A stretch of DNA of 17,714 bases from Acidimicrobiia bacterium (GTDB lineage Bacteria; Actinomycetota; Acidimicrobiia; IMCC26256; BP-133): positions 1 through 17,714 of the forward strand of contig JAICGL010000017.1 in assembly GCA_025923175.1 (NCBI GenBank). The letters run 5' to 3'. Shown piece after piece: positions 1-6,623 of this stretch (position 1 is its first letter; each line of letters begins with the position of its first letter). Position numbers and translations under genes: made by a program. The notes under the pieces are model-generated. The model was not told where the DNA came from, did no database searches, and saw only the letters and a program-made list of their open reading frames with translations.

Positions 1-246
1 ATCGAAGGCCTGGCCCAGGGTGGCGAGCTCCACCCGGTCCAGAAGGCCTGGGTCGACAACGACGTGGCGCAGTGCGGTTTCTGCCAGGCCGGCCAGATCA
101 TGCAGGCCGTGTCCCTGCTGAACCAGAAGCCCAACCCCACCGACGCTGACATCGACAGCGCGATGGGCGGGAACCTCTGCCGGTGCGGTACCTACTTCCG
201 CATCCGTTCCGCCATCAAGGAAGTGGCGGCCGGCAAGCACGGCTAA
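1..246 (+). CDS. [2Fe-2S] subunit of a molybdenum hydroxylase (IorA/CoxS-like), 3' part only
   Basis: The frame is open from base 1, so the gene begins outside the window; 81 C-terminal residues are visible. They form the helical second [2Fe-2S] domain of the xanthine dehydrogenase/isoquinoline oxidoreductase small subunit. The paired motifs QCGFCQAGQ and NLCRCGTY supply the four cluster cysteines. In this family the subunit passes electrons from a molybdopterin large subunit to an acceptor. The spacing and the PNPTDADID stretch look most like the two-subunit IorA type, but the substrate cannot be told. The N-terminal plant-ferredoxin domain is outside the window. A perfect hairpin 18 bases after the stop suggests this is the last gene of its operon, so any large subunit would lie upstream. 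Confidence 0.9.
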   Translation: MEGLAQGGELHPVQKAWVDNDVAQCGFCQAGQIMQAVSLLNQKPNPTDADIDSAMGGNLCRCGTYFRIRSAIKEVAAGKHG

Positions 247-263
247 GTCCAATTAGGTAACCC

Positions 264-299
264 TCGATGCGCCGCCTGGTTTTCCAGGCGGCGCATCGA
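264..299 (+). terminator. Rho-independent-like hairpin after the Mo-hydroxylase subunit
   Basis: A perfect 16-bp stem (264-279 with 284-299) closes on a TTTT loop. The stem is GC-rich and starts shortly after the stop codon at 246. No long T tract follows on the + strand (CTTCTGG), so it is a stable hairpin terminator or 3'-end protector rather than a textbook intrinsic terminator. It separates the oxidoreductase from tatA. Confidence 0.75.
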
Positions 300-322
300 A
301 CTTCTGGCCGAAAGGGTTCGTC

Positions 323-493
323 ATGAGCCTCGGACCGACTGAACTGCTGATCGTCTTTGCGATCGTCATGCTCCTCTTCGGCGCCACCAAGCTTCCGAAG
401 CTGGCGCGGAGCCTCGGCGAATCAGCCAAGGAGTTCAAGAACGCACAGGACACGATCGACAGCGTCAACGAACCACTGGAGACGAAGTCCTGA
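323..493 (+). CDS. tatA: Twin-arginine translocase subunit, TatA/TatE type
   Basis: This 56-residue protein has the standard TatA layout. A short N-terminus (MSLGPTELLIV) is followed by one membrane helix at about residues 6-21. Then come the FGATKLPKLARSLGES hinge and amphipathic helix, and a short charged tail. TatA forms the pore-like part of the Sec-independent pathway that exports folded, cofactor-bearing proteins. It is shorter than many TatA proteins, within the range of short TatA/E forms; no TatB or TatC lies beside it. The ATG is preceded by AAAGGG at a proper distance. The next gene follows after 17 bases, so the two are probably co-transcribed. Confidence 0.88.
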   Translation: MSLGPTELLIVFAIVMLLFGATKLPKLARSLGESAKEFKNAQDTIDSVNEPLETKS

Positions 494-510
494 GACAAGG
501 AGCTGGGAAC

Positions 511-696
511 ATGCTGAAGCGCGTTGCACTCATGTTCGCCGCCACCGCCGCACTCGCCGTCCCGGCGACCGGCGCCTTCGCTGCGGACACCAAGGCCGAC
601 GGCGTCCTCCCCGAAGCCGCCTGCCTGGCGATCTATCCGGCTGCCGTCCAGCCCGTGCTCTGCGGCAAGGGCAATGGCGGACCGGGACACGCCTAA
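511..696 (+). CDS. Small exported protein with two cysteines, unknown function
   Basis: This 61-residue protein begins with a typical Sec signal peptide: MLKR, a hydrophobic alanine-rich core, and a likely cleavage after GAFA at residue 24. About 37 mature residues would remain. The mature part has two cysteines (C38 and C51) that could form a disulfide, and a glycine-rich end (GKGNGGPGHA). A good AAGGAG ribosome-binding site lies upstream. It sits directly downstream of tatA and ends before a bidirectional hairpin. I do not recognise a family. Confidence 0.7.
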   Translation: MLKRVALMFAATAALAVPATGAFAADTKADGVLPEAACLAIYPAAVQPVLCGKGNGGPGHA

Positions 697-723
697 CCAA
701 GACTCAGATCAGAACGCAGACCC

Positions 724-755
724 GGTAAAGGGGCCCAGAAATGGGCCTCTTTACC
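724..755. terminator. Bidirectional terminator hairpin between convergent genes
   Basis: A 14-bp stem (724-737 with 742-755) with one G-T pair and a GAAA loop. The outer stem is AT-rich (GGTAAAG / CTTTACC), giving CTTTACC on one strand and its equivalent on the other. It lies between the small exported protein (ends 696) and the convergent FrnE-like gene (ends 757), and can serve both. Confidence 0.8.
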
Positions 756-756
756 G

Positions 757-1407
757 TTACTCGAGTGGGTGTGCGTTCTTCCCCCAGGCCCGCTCGAGAG
801 CGCCCAAGATGACGTCCGGCGGCTGCGCACCAGGGACGCCGAAGGTCCGATCGACGACGAAGAACGGCACGGCGGTTATCCCGAACTCGAGGGCCAGCCT
901 CTCATCGGCCCGCACCTCCGCGGCGTAGGTGTCGCTCTCCAGCACGCTGGCCGCCTCGTCCTGCGGGAGGCCTGCCTCCACGGCGAGGCGCAGCAGGGCC
1001 CCGTGGTCGCCGATCGGTTCGCCGTCGGTGAACGTGGCCCGGAGGAACCGTTCCTTCACGGCGCCCTGCACACCCCGCTCCCCGGCCAGATGGATCAGCC
1101 GGTGGGCATCGAACGTGTTCCCCGGCCGCGCCCGCTCGAAGTCGAGGGTTAGGCCGGCCTCGGCGCCGGTCCCGGTCATCGTCTCGATCATCTTCCCCGC
1201 CTGATCGAGGCTCATGCCGTATTTGCGGGCCAGATGAGCGGCGTAGTCGCCTTCCCGCTCGGCCGGCGCCGACGGGTCGAGCTCGAACGCCCGCCAGATC
1301 ACGTCGACCGCGCCGCGATGCTCGAACCGGGACAGGGCGGTTTCGAAGTTGCGCTTTCCGACGTAGCACCACGGGCACACGACGTCGGACCAGATTTCAA
1401 CCCTCAT
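757..1407 (-). CDS. DsbA-family (FrnE-like) thioredoxin-fold oxidoreductase
   Basis: A 216-residue protein from the chosen start. It opens MRVEIWSDVVCPWCYVGK, the signature of the FrnE branch of the DsbA superfamily, with the redox CPWC pair at residues 11-14. A helical insertion fills the middle and the cis-proline region appears near the end (GITAVPFFVVDR). There is no signal peptide, so it is likely cytoplasmic. FrnE-like proteins act as disulfide oxidoreductases or isomerases; some relatives are annotated as 2-hydroxychromene-2-carboxylate isomerases. An in-frame ATG lies five codons upstream (1422); I prefer 1407 because family members begin there, and neither start has a clear ribosome-binding site. 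The gene follows the glycine-rich membrane protein by 39 bases on the same strand. Confidence 0.88.
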   Translation of the reverse strand: MRVEIWSDVVCPWCYVGKRNFETALSRFEHRGAVDVIWRAFELDPSAPAEREGDYAAHLARKYGMSLDQAGKMIETMTGTGAEAGLTLDFERARPGNTFDAHRLIHLAGERGVQGAVKERFLRATFTDGEPIGDHGALLRLAVEAGLPQDEAASVLESDTYAAEVRADERLALEFGITAVPFFVVDRTFGVPGAQPPDVILGALERAWGKNAHPLE

Positions 1408-1446
1408 CGACTGGACCAACATCCGGACGAATCCGGATAGTCCTTC

Positions 1447-2727
1447 TCAGAAGTCGCCGCCGCCCCCGAAATCGCCGCCCCCGAAGTCGCCGCCACCCCA
1501 GTCGCCACCACCGTCGCCCCAACCGCCGCCGCCGTCGCCCCAGCCGCCCTGATCGGGGACGACGTCGGGCGTGAACAGGTCGTGGAGCACCATCCCGCCG
1601 AGGAACCCACCGAACATCGGAAAGAGGCTGGGCCCTCCGAAACCGAAGGCCCCTGCGCCTTGCCAATACGGGACGTCCCTCCCCCGCTGGTTGACGCGCC
1701 GCACGTCGGGCATCTGACCCTCCTCCAATCCCTCGGCACAGGTGGCGCAGACGGGGACCTCGGCCTCGTTGCCCGTCGGCGTGACAACCGGCATCTCCTT
1801 GACGGCCCGGCCGTGCTTGGGGTCGAAGGCGCACAGACCCTCAAGGAGCGCGGTCTCCTCCGGAGACGGGATCGGGCGGCCGTCCAGGACGGCCCGGGCC
1901 GACACCCCCGCCCGCAGGCCCCGCTCCAGCGTCCGCCCGAGCGTGTCGATCGCGGGAGCCGTGCTTGCCGACGGCATCGCGTCGCGCACCTCGCCATAAG
2001 CCAGGACGGCCTCGTCGTAATACGGCTGGGCCTCCGCCACCCGGTCACCGCCGAGTCGGAGGTCGCTGCCGACGTCGGTGATGTGGGCCGCGAGGGCGTC
2101 GACCATGGGTTCCAGGGCCGCCTTCCGGTCGGCGAGATCGGCCTCGGCCCGCCGGCGGGACGCCCGCCGCCCCAGAGCGACGACGCCGACGACGCCCACG
2201 AGGAGCAGACCAACGAGGACGAGCCCGCTCATCGAGCCTCCGCTGCCGGAGCCCTCGCCGGAGCCCGATGCGGACCCCGCTGCCTCCGACAGACGTTGAG
2301 CGACGACGATCGTCCCCCCGACGGGGTCGGCCCGCAGGTCGGCTACTGAGCTCTCGAAGGCGTCCTGCCTCTCTTGCGCCGGCACGGAGGACGCGATTCC
2401 CAGGCTGTTGGGGGAGCGCGACAGCACAAGGACGTTGCCGTTGAACCCGATCGCCTGCCGGAGATCGACGGCGTATCGGGGCGGATTCACGGGCCGGTTG
2501 GCGACGACTACGAACTTGGTCGGGACTCCCTGCTTCCGCAACTCCCCCGCCGCCTGCACCAGCCGATCCCTGTCGGCCGAGGAGACGTTGGCGGCCGGCT
2601 CGGTGACCACGTCGGCCGCGGCCAGCTCCGCCGGTTGCACCTCGGCGGCAGCGGGCTGCATCCCGCTGATCCCCAGTCCGAGTATGGCCACGACCGTCAC
2701 AACGACAGACGCGACAACCTTCCTCAT
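1447..2727 (-). CDS. Exported/membrane protein with TPM-like N-terminal domain and glycine-rich tail
   Basis: A 426-residue protein. Residues 1-28 are a signal peptide ending in AAA. Residues about 45-150 look like a shortened extracytoplasmic TPM-type domain (alternating strands such as TKFVVVANRPV and GNVLVLSRSP). A Gly/Ser linker (150-166) and one membrane helix (about 168-186) followed by a basic stop-transfer (GRRASRRR) come next. The cytoplasmic part holds C299-F-D-P-x-H and V-C327-A-T-C330, a probable zinc-binding set. The last 34 residues are almost only Gly, Trp, Asp and Phe. Membrane proteins with a TPM domain and Gly-rich tail are common in actinobacteria; function is unknown. The ATG has no ribosome-binding site, but TAAGGT lies 7 bases upstream and may be a -10 element of a leaderless transcript. 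Confidence 0.72.
   Translation of the reverse strand: MRKVVASVVVTVVAILGLGISGMQPAAAEVQPAELAAADVVTEPAANVSSADRDRLVQAAGELRKQGVPTKFVVVANRPVNPPRYAVDLRQAIGFNGNVLVLSRSPNSLGIASSVPAQERQDAFESSVADLRADPVGGTIVVAQRLSEAAGSASGSGEGSGSGGSMSGLVLVGLLLVGVVGVVALGRRASRRRAEADLADRKAALEPMVDALAAHITDVGSDLRLGGDRVAEAQPYYDEAVLAYGEVRDAMPSASTAPAIDTLGRTLERGLRAGVSARAVLDGRPIPSPEETALLEGLCAFDPKHGRAVKEMPVVTPTGNEAEVPVCATCAEGLEEGQMPDVRRVNQRGRDVPYWQGAGAFGFGGPSLFPMFGGFLGGMVLHDLFTPDVVPDQGGWGDGGGGWGDGGGDWGGGDFGGGDFGGGGDF
1450..1551 (-). repeat. Degenerate glycine-rich coding repeat
   Basis: The 3' end of the preceding membrane protein gene is a low-complexity tract encoding GGWGDGGGGWGDGGG followed by three GGGDF-like units (the last GGGGDF). 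At DNA level it reads as imperfect repeats of 12-18 bases. Such tracts expand or contract easily and are prone to assembly errors. Confidence 0.75.
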
Positions 2728-2770
2728 GCACAGAACCTTAGGCCCTGCGCTCAGGCCCTAGGGCCCGGGT

Positions 2771-3640
2771 TTAACCGAAGAAGTCGGTGATCTCGGCCAC
2801 GGCGAGATCGGGCTGCTCATATGCGACGAAATGACCCGCCGCTTCGACCGGGGCAAAGTCGTAGTCGCTGAAGTAGTCGCCGAGCCGATCGGCCCACTCG
2901 ATCTTCAGGATGGGGTCACTGGCGCCCCAGCGCACTCTGGTCGGGACCTCGATCAGCGGGAGCTCCGGGGCACCGTGACGCATGAGTTCGAGCCGGGACG
3001 GGCGGGAGGCGATGTACCAGTTGAATCCGCCCTGCAGGTTCCCGGGGGCCGAGTAGTTGTCGACCCAGGCGGCGATATCTTCCTCCTCGAAGGCGTCGGG
3101 ATCGTGGGCCCAGTGGCTGAGGAAATGCCGGAAGTACCGCTCGGTGGCCGCCCGACTGGAGCCGACGACGTCGACGGCCACGGGCAGGAGGTGGAACGAC
3201 TGGTACCAGATCTCGGCGAGGTGCTCCGGTTCGGCCCAGCGCTGCCCGATGCCCGGATAGGGGCAGTCGAAGAAGAACAGGCCCCGCAGGCGCTCGGGGT
3301 GCAGCCGGGCGAAGGTCTGGGCCACATAGGCCCCAACGTCGTGGCTCACGAGCCCGAACCGCTCGAACCCGAGGGCGTCGGCCAGGCCGAGGAGGTCGGC
3401 GGCGTGGTCTTCGACCCGGTATCCCTCCAGGGCCGCCACGGCCGGCTTGCTCGACTGGCCGAAGCCTCGCAGGTCGGGCGCGACGACGTCGTACCGACTG
3501 CTCAGCGGCCCGATCACCTTGCGCCAGACGCGCCAGAATTCCGGCCACCCATGAAGCAGGACGAGCGGCAGCCCGCTTCCCTGGCGGACGTAGTGGATGT
3601 CGATGCCGTTGGCGCGCGCCGAATGGTGTTCGAAGCTCAC
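2771..3640 (-). CDS. Alpha/beta hydrolase of the epoxide hydrolase type
   Basis: A 289-residue alpha/beta hydrolase. The oxyanion-hole motif is HGWPEFW (H30-G-W-P). The nucleophile elbow is SHDVGA with aspartate (D101) as nucleophile, not serine. The acid is probably D242 (WGASDP) and the base H270 (AGHFVAYEQP). A cap domain fills residues about 130-225. An aspartate nucleophile is the mark of epoxide hydrolases and haloalkane or haloacetate dehalogenases; HGxP favours an epoxide hydrolase. The start is a GTG 22 bases after the preceding small gene, without a clear ribosome-binding site, so translational coupling is possible. Its position behind the CuMMO operon fits a role in removing epoxides formed from alkenes, but that is inference. 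Confidence 0.85.
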   Translation of the reverse strand: MSFEHHSARANGIDIHYVRQGSGLPLVLLHGWPEFWRVWRKVIGPLSSRYDVVAPDLRGFGQSSKPAVAALEGYRVEDHAADLLGLADALGFERFGLVSHDVGAYVAQTFARLHPERLRGLFFFDCPYPGIGQRWAEPEHLAEIWYQSFHLLPVAVDVVGSSRAATERYFRHFLSHWAHDPDAFEEEDIAAWVDNYSAPGNLQGGFNWYIASRPSRLELMRHGAPELPLIEVPTRVRWGASDPILKIEWADRLGDYFSDYDFAPVEAAGHFVAYEQPDLAVAEITDFFG

Positions 3641-3662
3641 GTCGGAGTGCCGGCGAACAGCC

Positions 3663-3941
3663 TTAGTCGACAGGCCTCAGCCAGGGCGGTTCGGGCCGGC
3701 GCCGCGAGGAGGGCTTCTGATCCGTCGTCTGCCGAGCCGCCGGGGTGGCGGGCTTCATCTTCGAGCGCACGTGGCTCAAGGGATGTTGTGCGCCCACCGG
3801 CAGCACCCGCACCGACCGGTTACGGCGAGGCTTGCGACTGGGAGATGCCACTGCGATGTAGATCACCCCGGCGAGGATGAACACGAACGGCAGCACCATG
3901 AAGAGCGTCGTGACGCCCCCACCGAAGCCGTTCGGTGCCAC
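3663..3941 (-). CDS. Small single-span membrane protein with basic tail, unknown
   Basis: A 92-residue protein starting with GTG, 13 bases after the stop of the upstream small gene. Residues about 11-32 form one hydrophobic helix (TLFMVLPFVFILAGVIYIAV). A strongly basic, proline-rich tail follows (SRKPRRNR, later KPSSRRRPEPP) and is presumably cytoplasmic. No metal or enzyme motif is seen. It shares size, layout and an LPFVFI/FPFLFI core with its upstream neighbour, so the two may be diverged duplicates. A weak GGGCCGGA precedes the start. Confidence 0.6.
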   Translation of the reverse strand: MAPNGFGGGVTTLFMVLPFVFILAGVIYIAVASPSRKPRRNRSVRVLPVGAQHPLSHVRSKMKPATPAARQTTDQKPSSRRRPEPPWLRPVD

Positions 3942-3954
3942 GTTCCGGCCCTAC

Positions 3955-4299
3955 TCAGCCGGTCTGCCTCCGCCCGGCGGGCGGCGGCTCGAATCTCCGG
4001 GGCACCACCGGCGCGTCCGCTGCGTCACCTTCCAGGACGCGCAGGTGAGGCGCTGTCGCGCGGCGGGGCATCCCGGGCCGGTCAGGCGGCGGGCCGGCAG
4101 GCTTCTCGGATGCCGTTCGCTTCCGGGTAGCGGTGGCCAACTGCCGGCTCCAGTGGTTCGTCGGAAGCTTGGGGGTCCTCCCCACGCGGTGTTGGCCCTC
4201 GCGCAGCACCCTCAGGATGAACCAGATCGCCAACGCGATGAACAGGAACGGGAAGAGGTCGAACAGGCCGGACGGCCCGTGCGCCAGAAATACCTTCAT
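3955..4299 (-). CDS. Small single-span membrane protein with basic/proline-rich tail, unknown
   Basis: A 114-residue protein if begun at the ATG at 4299, which has GGAAGGGG about 7 bases upstream. A further ATG upstream (4368) would run through the hairpin at 4355-4387 and is unlikely. Residues about 10-31 form one membrane helix (GLFDLFPFLFIALAIWFILRV). The rest is charged and rich in Arg, Pro and Ala, likely disordered in the cytoplasm. It is the first gene after the pmoB terminator on the same strand, and heads a small group with the next membrane protein and the epoxide-hydrolase-like gene. I do not recognise a family; it is not a PmoD-type copper protein, as no Met/His-rich motif is visible. 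Confidence 0.6.
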   Translation of the reverse strand: MKVFLAHGPSGLFDLFPFLFIALAIWFILRVLREGQHRVGRTPKLPTNHWSRQLATATRKRTASEKPAGPPPDRPGMPRRATAPHLRVLEGDAADAPVVPRRFEPPPAGRRQTG

Positions 4300-4354
4300 G
4301 CCGTGCCCCTTCCCGAAGGCTGACAGCCAGTACTTCAGTGTACTCCTATGGCAA

Positions 4355-4387
4355 TGGCCTACCCCCACTGGTTGTGGGGGTAGGCCA
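4355..4387 (-). terminator. Hairpin downstream of the pmoCAB operon
   Basis: A perfect 14-bp stem (4355-4368 with 4374-4387) with a 5-base loop (TGGTT). It lies 41 bases past the pmoB stop codon, in the 129-base gap before the next gene. There is no clear T run on the minus strand after it. It probably ends or protects the 3' end of the pmoCAB mRNA; partial read-through into the small membrane genes is possible. Confidence 0.75.
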
Positions 4388-4428
4388 CGCCTTGCGTCCG
4401 CTTCCGGACTACCTCTTTCGAACGGCTC

Positions 4429-5733
4429 TTATTCCTTGAACCGCGGCCGGAGGGGCTCCTCGATCTCCACGGACGCTTCCTTGCCCGTCGCGTCCTTGAA
4501 GACCACCAGACCGGCCATGGTCAGCTGTGACTCGCTCGTCGGCACGAGGTGCTCTTCCACCAACGCGTTGCCGTCGATCTTCAACGTGAGTTTCTGTGTC
4601 TGGCCCGGCTGGATCGCGCCGGACGGCGACACCTGCATCGTCTGCTGGTAACCCACCGGAGCGGTCGCCGAGCCGCCCTGCGGGATGAATGTGAGGGTGG
4701 ACGTGGTGTATTCGGCGAGTGTGATCGGACTGTCGCTGATGTTGGTGACGTTGAGCTCCATCGACAGCGCCCGGCTGTCAGGCTCGTAGTCCGCCAACAA
4801 CGGATCAACCTTGGCCAGCGGCGCCACCGCGTCGAGCGCCGTCTCAGGCGGCGCGAACTGCACCACCTGCTGCGGGATCTTCACGGGATAGGCCGAGGCC
4901 TGGTAGATCCAGCCCACCAGCAAGAAGATGCTGGTGCCGACAAGCATCATGTTGCAGGCGCGGTGGTCCCGTTTGGAGTTCAACCCCACGGCCACCCCGT
5001 CGTCGTTGAGTGGGATCGACAGGGTCACCGCAGGGTTGGTCACCGTGCGCTTCCCGCCCATCCAACTCTTCGGAGAACCATCCGGGTTCCGCTTGCCCGC
5101 GGTCCAGTACAGGATCCAGATCAGGCCAAGAATGAACCCGATGACCTGGAAGACCCACACCTCGGTCAGCGCGTAGTTCTCCATGTTGATCGTCTTGCCG
5201 TTGTAGAGGGTCACGGGCGCCTCGAAGCCGCCCGAAGCCTTTTCAACGTTGACCCACTGCCCGGGACCCAACACGGACCCGGCCCCCTTCACGGCATACA
5301 AGGGGTGCACGTGCCACCGGCCGGGCCGGCGGCCCATCAGCTTCATCTCGAAGGAGTAGTAGTTCCCGCGTTCGACTTCGATACGCCCCGGCGTGGACAC
5401 GCCGTTGACGGTGCGTTCCGTCATCATGATCGCGGGGCCCTGTGTGGCGATGTTGATGTAGCCGATCTCCGGCTGACCCGCCGCCAGCGTGTCGGGCCAG
5501 GTGTCCATCAGCTTGGCCACACCCTTCAGGGTGATGAATTCCCCCTGCTTGATGGTGGTCTCACCCTTCTGGTCAATCTGACCACCAGTGAAGGTGATGT
5601 CGGTCCACCCGATCGTCCGCATCCGGAGGAATGCCTCCTGCGATTTCTCGCCATGAGCGGAGGCCGGGGATGCGGTGAATACCAACGTCGACGCGATTCC
5701 GAGGATCAGAACCGCTGCCAGTCGCTTCTTCAT
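4429..5733 (-). CDS. pmoB: Copper membrane monooxygenase subunit B (PmoB/AmoB/HmoB family)
   Basis: A 434-residue protein. The signal peptide ends SPASA, so that mature PmoB would begin with H27 (AHGEKSQ), whose amino group and side chain bind copper in this family. The other two Cu ligands are H141 and H143 in GRWHVHP. An N-terminal cupredoxin domain (about 27-185) is followed by two membrane helices (about 191-211 and 261-280) and a second cupredoxin domain (about 285-434). The equivalent of His48 of Methylococcus capsulatus Bath, part of the extra bis-His site there, is G42 here (RTIGWTD), as in CuMMOs lacking that site. AAGGGGGGA precedes the ATG, 22 bases after pmoA. Overall it fits the hydrocarbon/methane/ammonia monooxygenase family; the substrate cannot be read from this subunit. 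Confidence 0.96.
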   Translation of the reverse strand: MKKRLAAVLILGIASTLVFTASPASAHGEKSQEAFLRMRTIGWTDITFTGGQIDQKGETTIKQGEFITLKGVAKLMDTWPDTLAAGQPEIGYINIATQGPAIMMTERTVNGVSTPGRIEVERGNYYSFEMKLMGRRPGRWHVHPLYAVKGAGSVLGPGQWVNVEKASGGFEAPVTLYNGKTINMENYALTEVWVFQVIGFILGLIWILYWTAGKRNPDGSPKSWMGGKRTVTNPAVTLSIPLNDDGVAVGLNSKRDHRACNMMLVGTSIFLLVGWIYQASAYPVKIPQQVVQFAPPETALDAVAPLAKVDPLLADYEPDSRALSMELNVTNISDSPITLAEYTTSTLTFIPQGGSATAPVGYQQTMQVSPSGAIQPGQTQKLTLKIDGNALVEEHLVPTSESQLTMAGLVVFKDATGKEASVEIEEPLRPRFKE

Positions 5734-5755
5734 TGTCAGTCCCCCCTTTCTCCGC

Positions 5756-6541
5756 CTACCACTTCTTCATGAAGCGGCCGATGGGCCAGATCGCAAGCAT
5801 TCGGCCGATGAACTGGCCGACCCAGTAGCCAGCGACCGTCACGGTCATGCCGAAGACGATCGATACGTACTGCGTCTCGCCGAGGAAGCTCCGGAGCGTG
5901 CCGTGCTCGATGATCCGGAGGTACTCGGGAGTCTGGCTCCTGATGTAGGCAATGCCCTGGATGTCAGACAGCGTGAGGATGCGGTCCATCCACTCCGCCG
6001 GCTGCAGGTATGGAGCGATCATCACGTAGTTCGACACCCACCACGTGAACGAGAAGACGGCGGAGCCCAGGAGCGATGTGAGGACGAAGCTCTTCGTCTT
6101 CATCAGCACCCAGTCGGCAAAGATGCCCGCCGGCACCATCGTGGTGCCCCATACGAAGTTCATGGGATACCAGACAAAGTTCCCCCACTGCAGCCACCGC
6201 CCCATCGTGCTGAGTCCCCACATACAGATGGCGGTGTAGGTCATACCGGTCGGGAACCGCCACGCCAGCCACTGGATGTACTGGAGTGCGGACCCGATGA
6301 TGACCAGTGAGAAGGGGGTGAGGATCGGCCACCACACCCGGTCCTTCCAGTCAGTCCAGAAGTCCCAGTCGCCGGCAAACAGCAACATGGTGATGTCGGC
6401 GGCGGCGCCCACAATGAATGCGGCGCTGATCCAGAAGACCGCATCCCACTTGCGGTCGATGTACTTGTACTCCTTGTTAACTAGCGCCTTCAGCCGCTCG
6501 AATTGCTGATCAGCCTCGAGCGTTTCTGTATCCGACGCCAT
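5756..6541 (-). CDS. pmoA: Copper membrane monooxygenase subunit A (PmoA/AmoA/HmoA family)
   Basis: A 261-residue integral membrane protein with about six or seven helices. It carries the family hallmark GDWDFWTDWKDR (residues 58-68) and the conserved WYPMNFVWGTTMVPAG stretch (about 124-139). A charged N-terminal extension of about 25 residues precedes the first helix. PmoA packs against PmoC in the trimeric complex in the cytoplasmic membrane. The ATG follows a strong GAGGGGGAGG site. It is the middle gene of pmoC-pmoA-pmoB on the minus strand, 82 bases from pmoC and 22 from pmoB. The minus strand at 6373-6356 matches the classic A189f pmoA/amoA primer site exactly. The sequence is not close enough to methane-type PmoA for me to assign methane as substrate. 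Confidence 0.96.
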   Translation of the reverse strand: MASDTETLEADQQFERLKALVNKEYKYIDRKWDAVFWISAAFIVGAAADITMLLFAGDWDFWTDWKDRVWWPILTPFSLVIIGSALQYIQWLAWRFPTGMTYTAICMWGLSTMGRWLQWGNFVWYPMNFVWGTTMVPAGIFADWVLMKTKSFVLTSLLGSAVFSFTWWVSNYVMIAPYLQPAEWMDRILTLSDIQGIAYIRSQTPEYLRIIEHGTLRSFLGETQYVSIVFGMTVTVAGYWVGQFIGRMLAIWPIGRFMKKW

Positions 6542-6572
6542 GCCTCCCCCTCTGATGGACGTCTCATGGCTA

Positions 6573-6587
6573 ACCCCTTGGCGGGGT
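6573..6587 (-). other. Small hairpin in the pmoC-pmoA intergenic region
   Basis: A 5-bp stem (ACCCC with GGGGT) with a 5-base loop lies in the 82-base spacer between pmoC and pmoA, close to the pmoA ribosome-binding site. It could be a processing or attenuation element setting unequal pmoC and pmoA levels, but the stem is short and may be chance. Confidence 0.25.
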
Positions 6588-6623
6588 CTCGGTTATTGAA
6601 TTCAGTTGTTGCTGGTGTGGCTT

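Noticed and set aside
1447..1551. CRISPR or tandem-repeat array
   Set aside because: The repeats are imperfect, in frame and encode the glycine-rich tail; there are no spacers.
3955..4368. Longer start (4368) for the 114-residue membrane protein
   Set aside because: It would begin within the pmoB terminator hairpin and lacks a ribosome-binding site; ATG 4299 has a good one.
4549..5772. A 407-residue open frame on the + strand
   Set aside because: Antisense to pmoB, His/Arg/Gly-rich without domain pattern; a GC-rich shadow.
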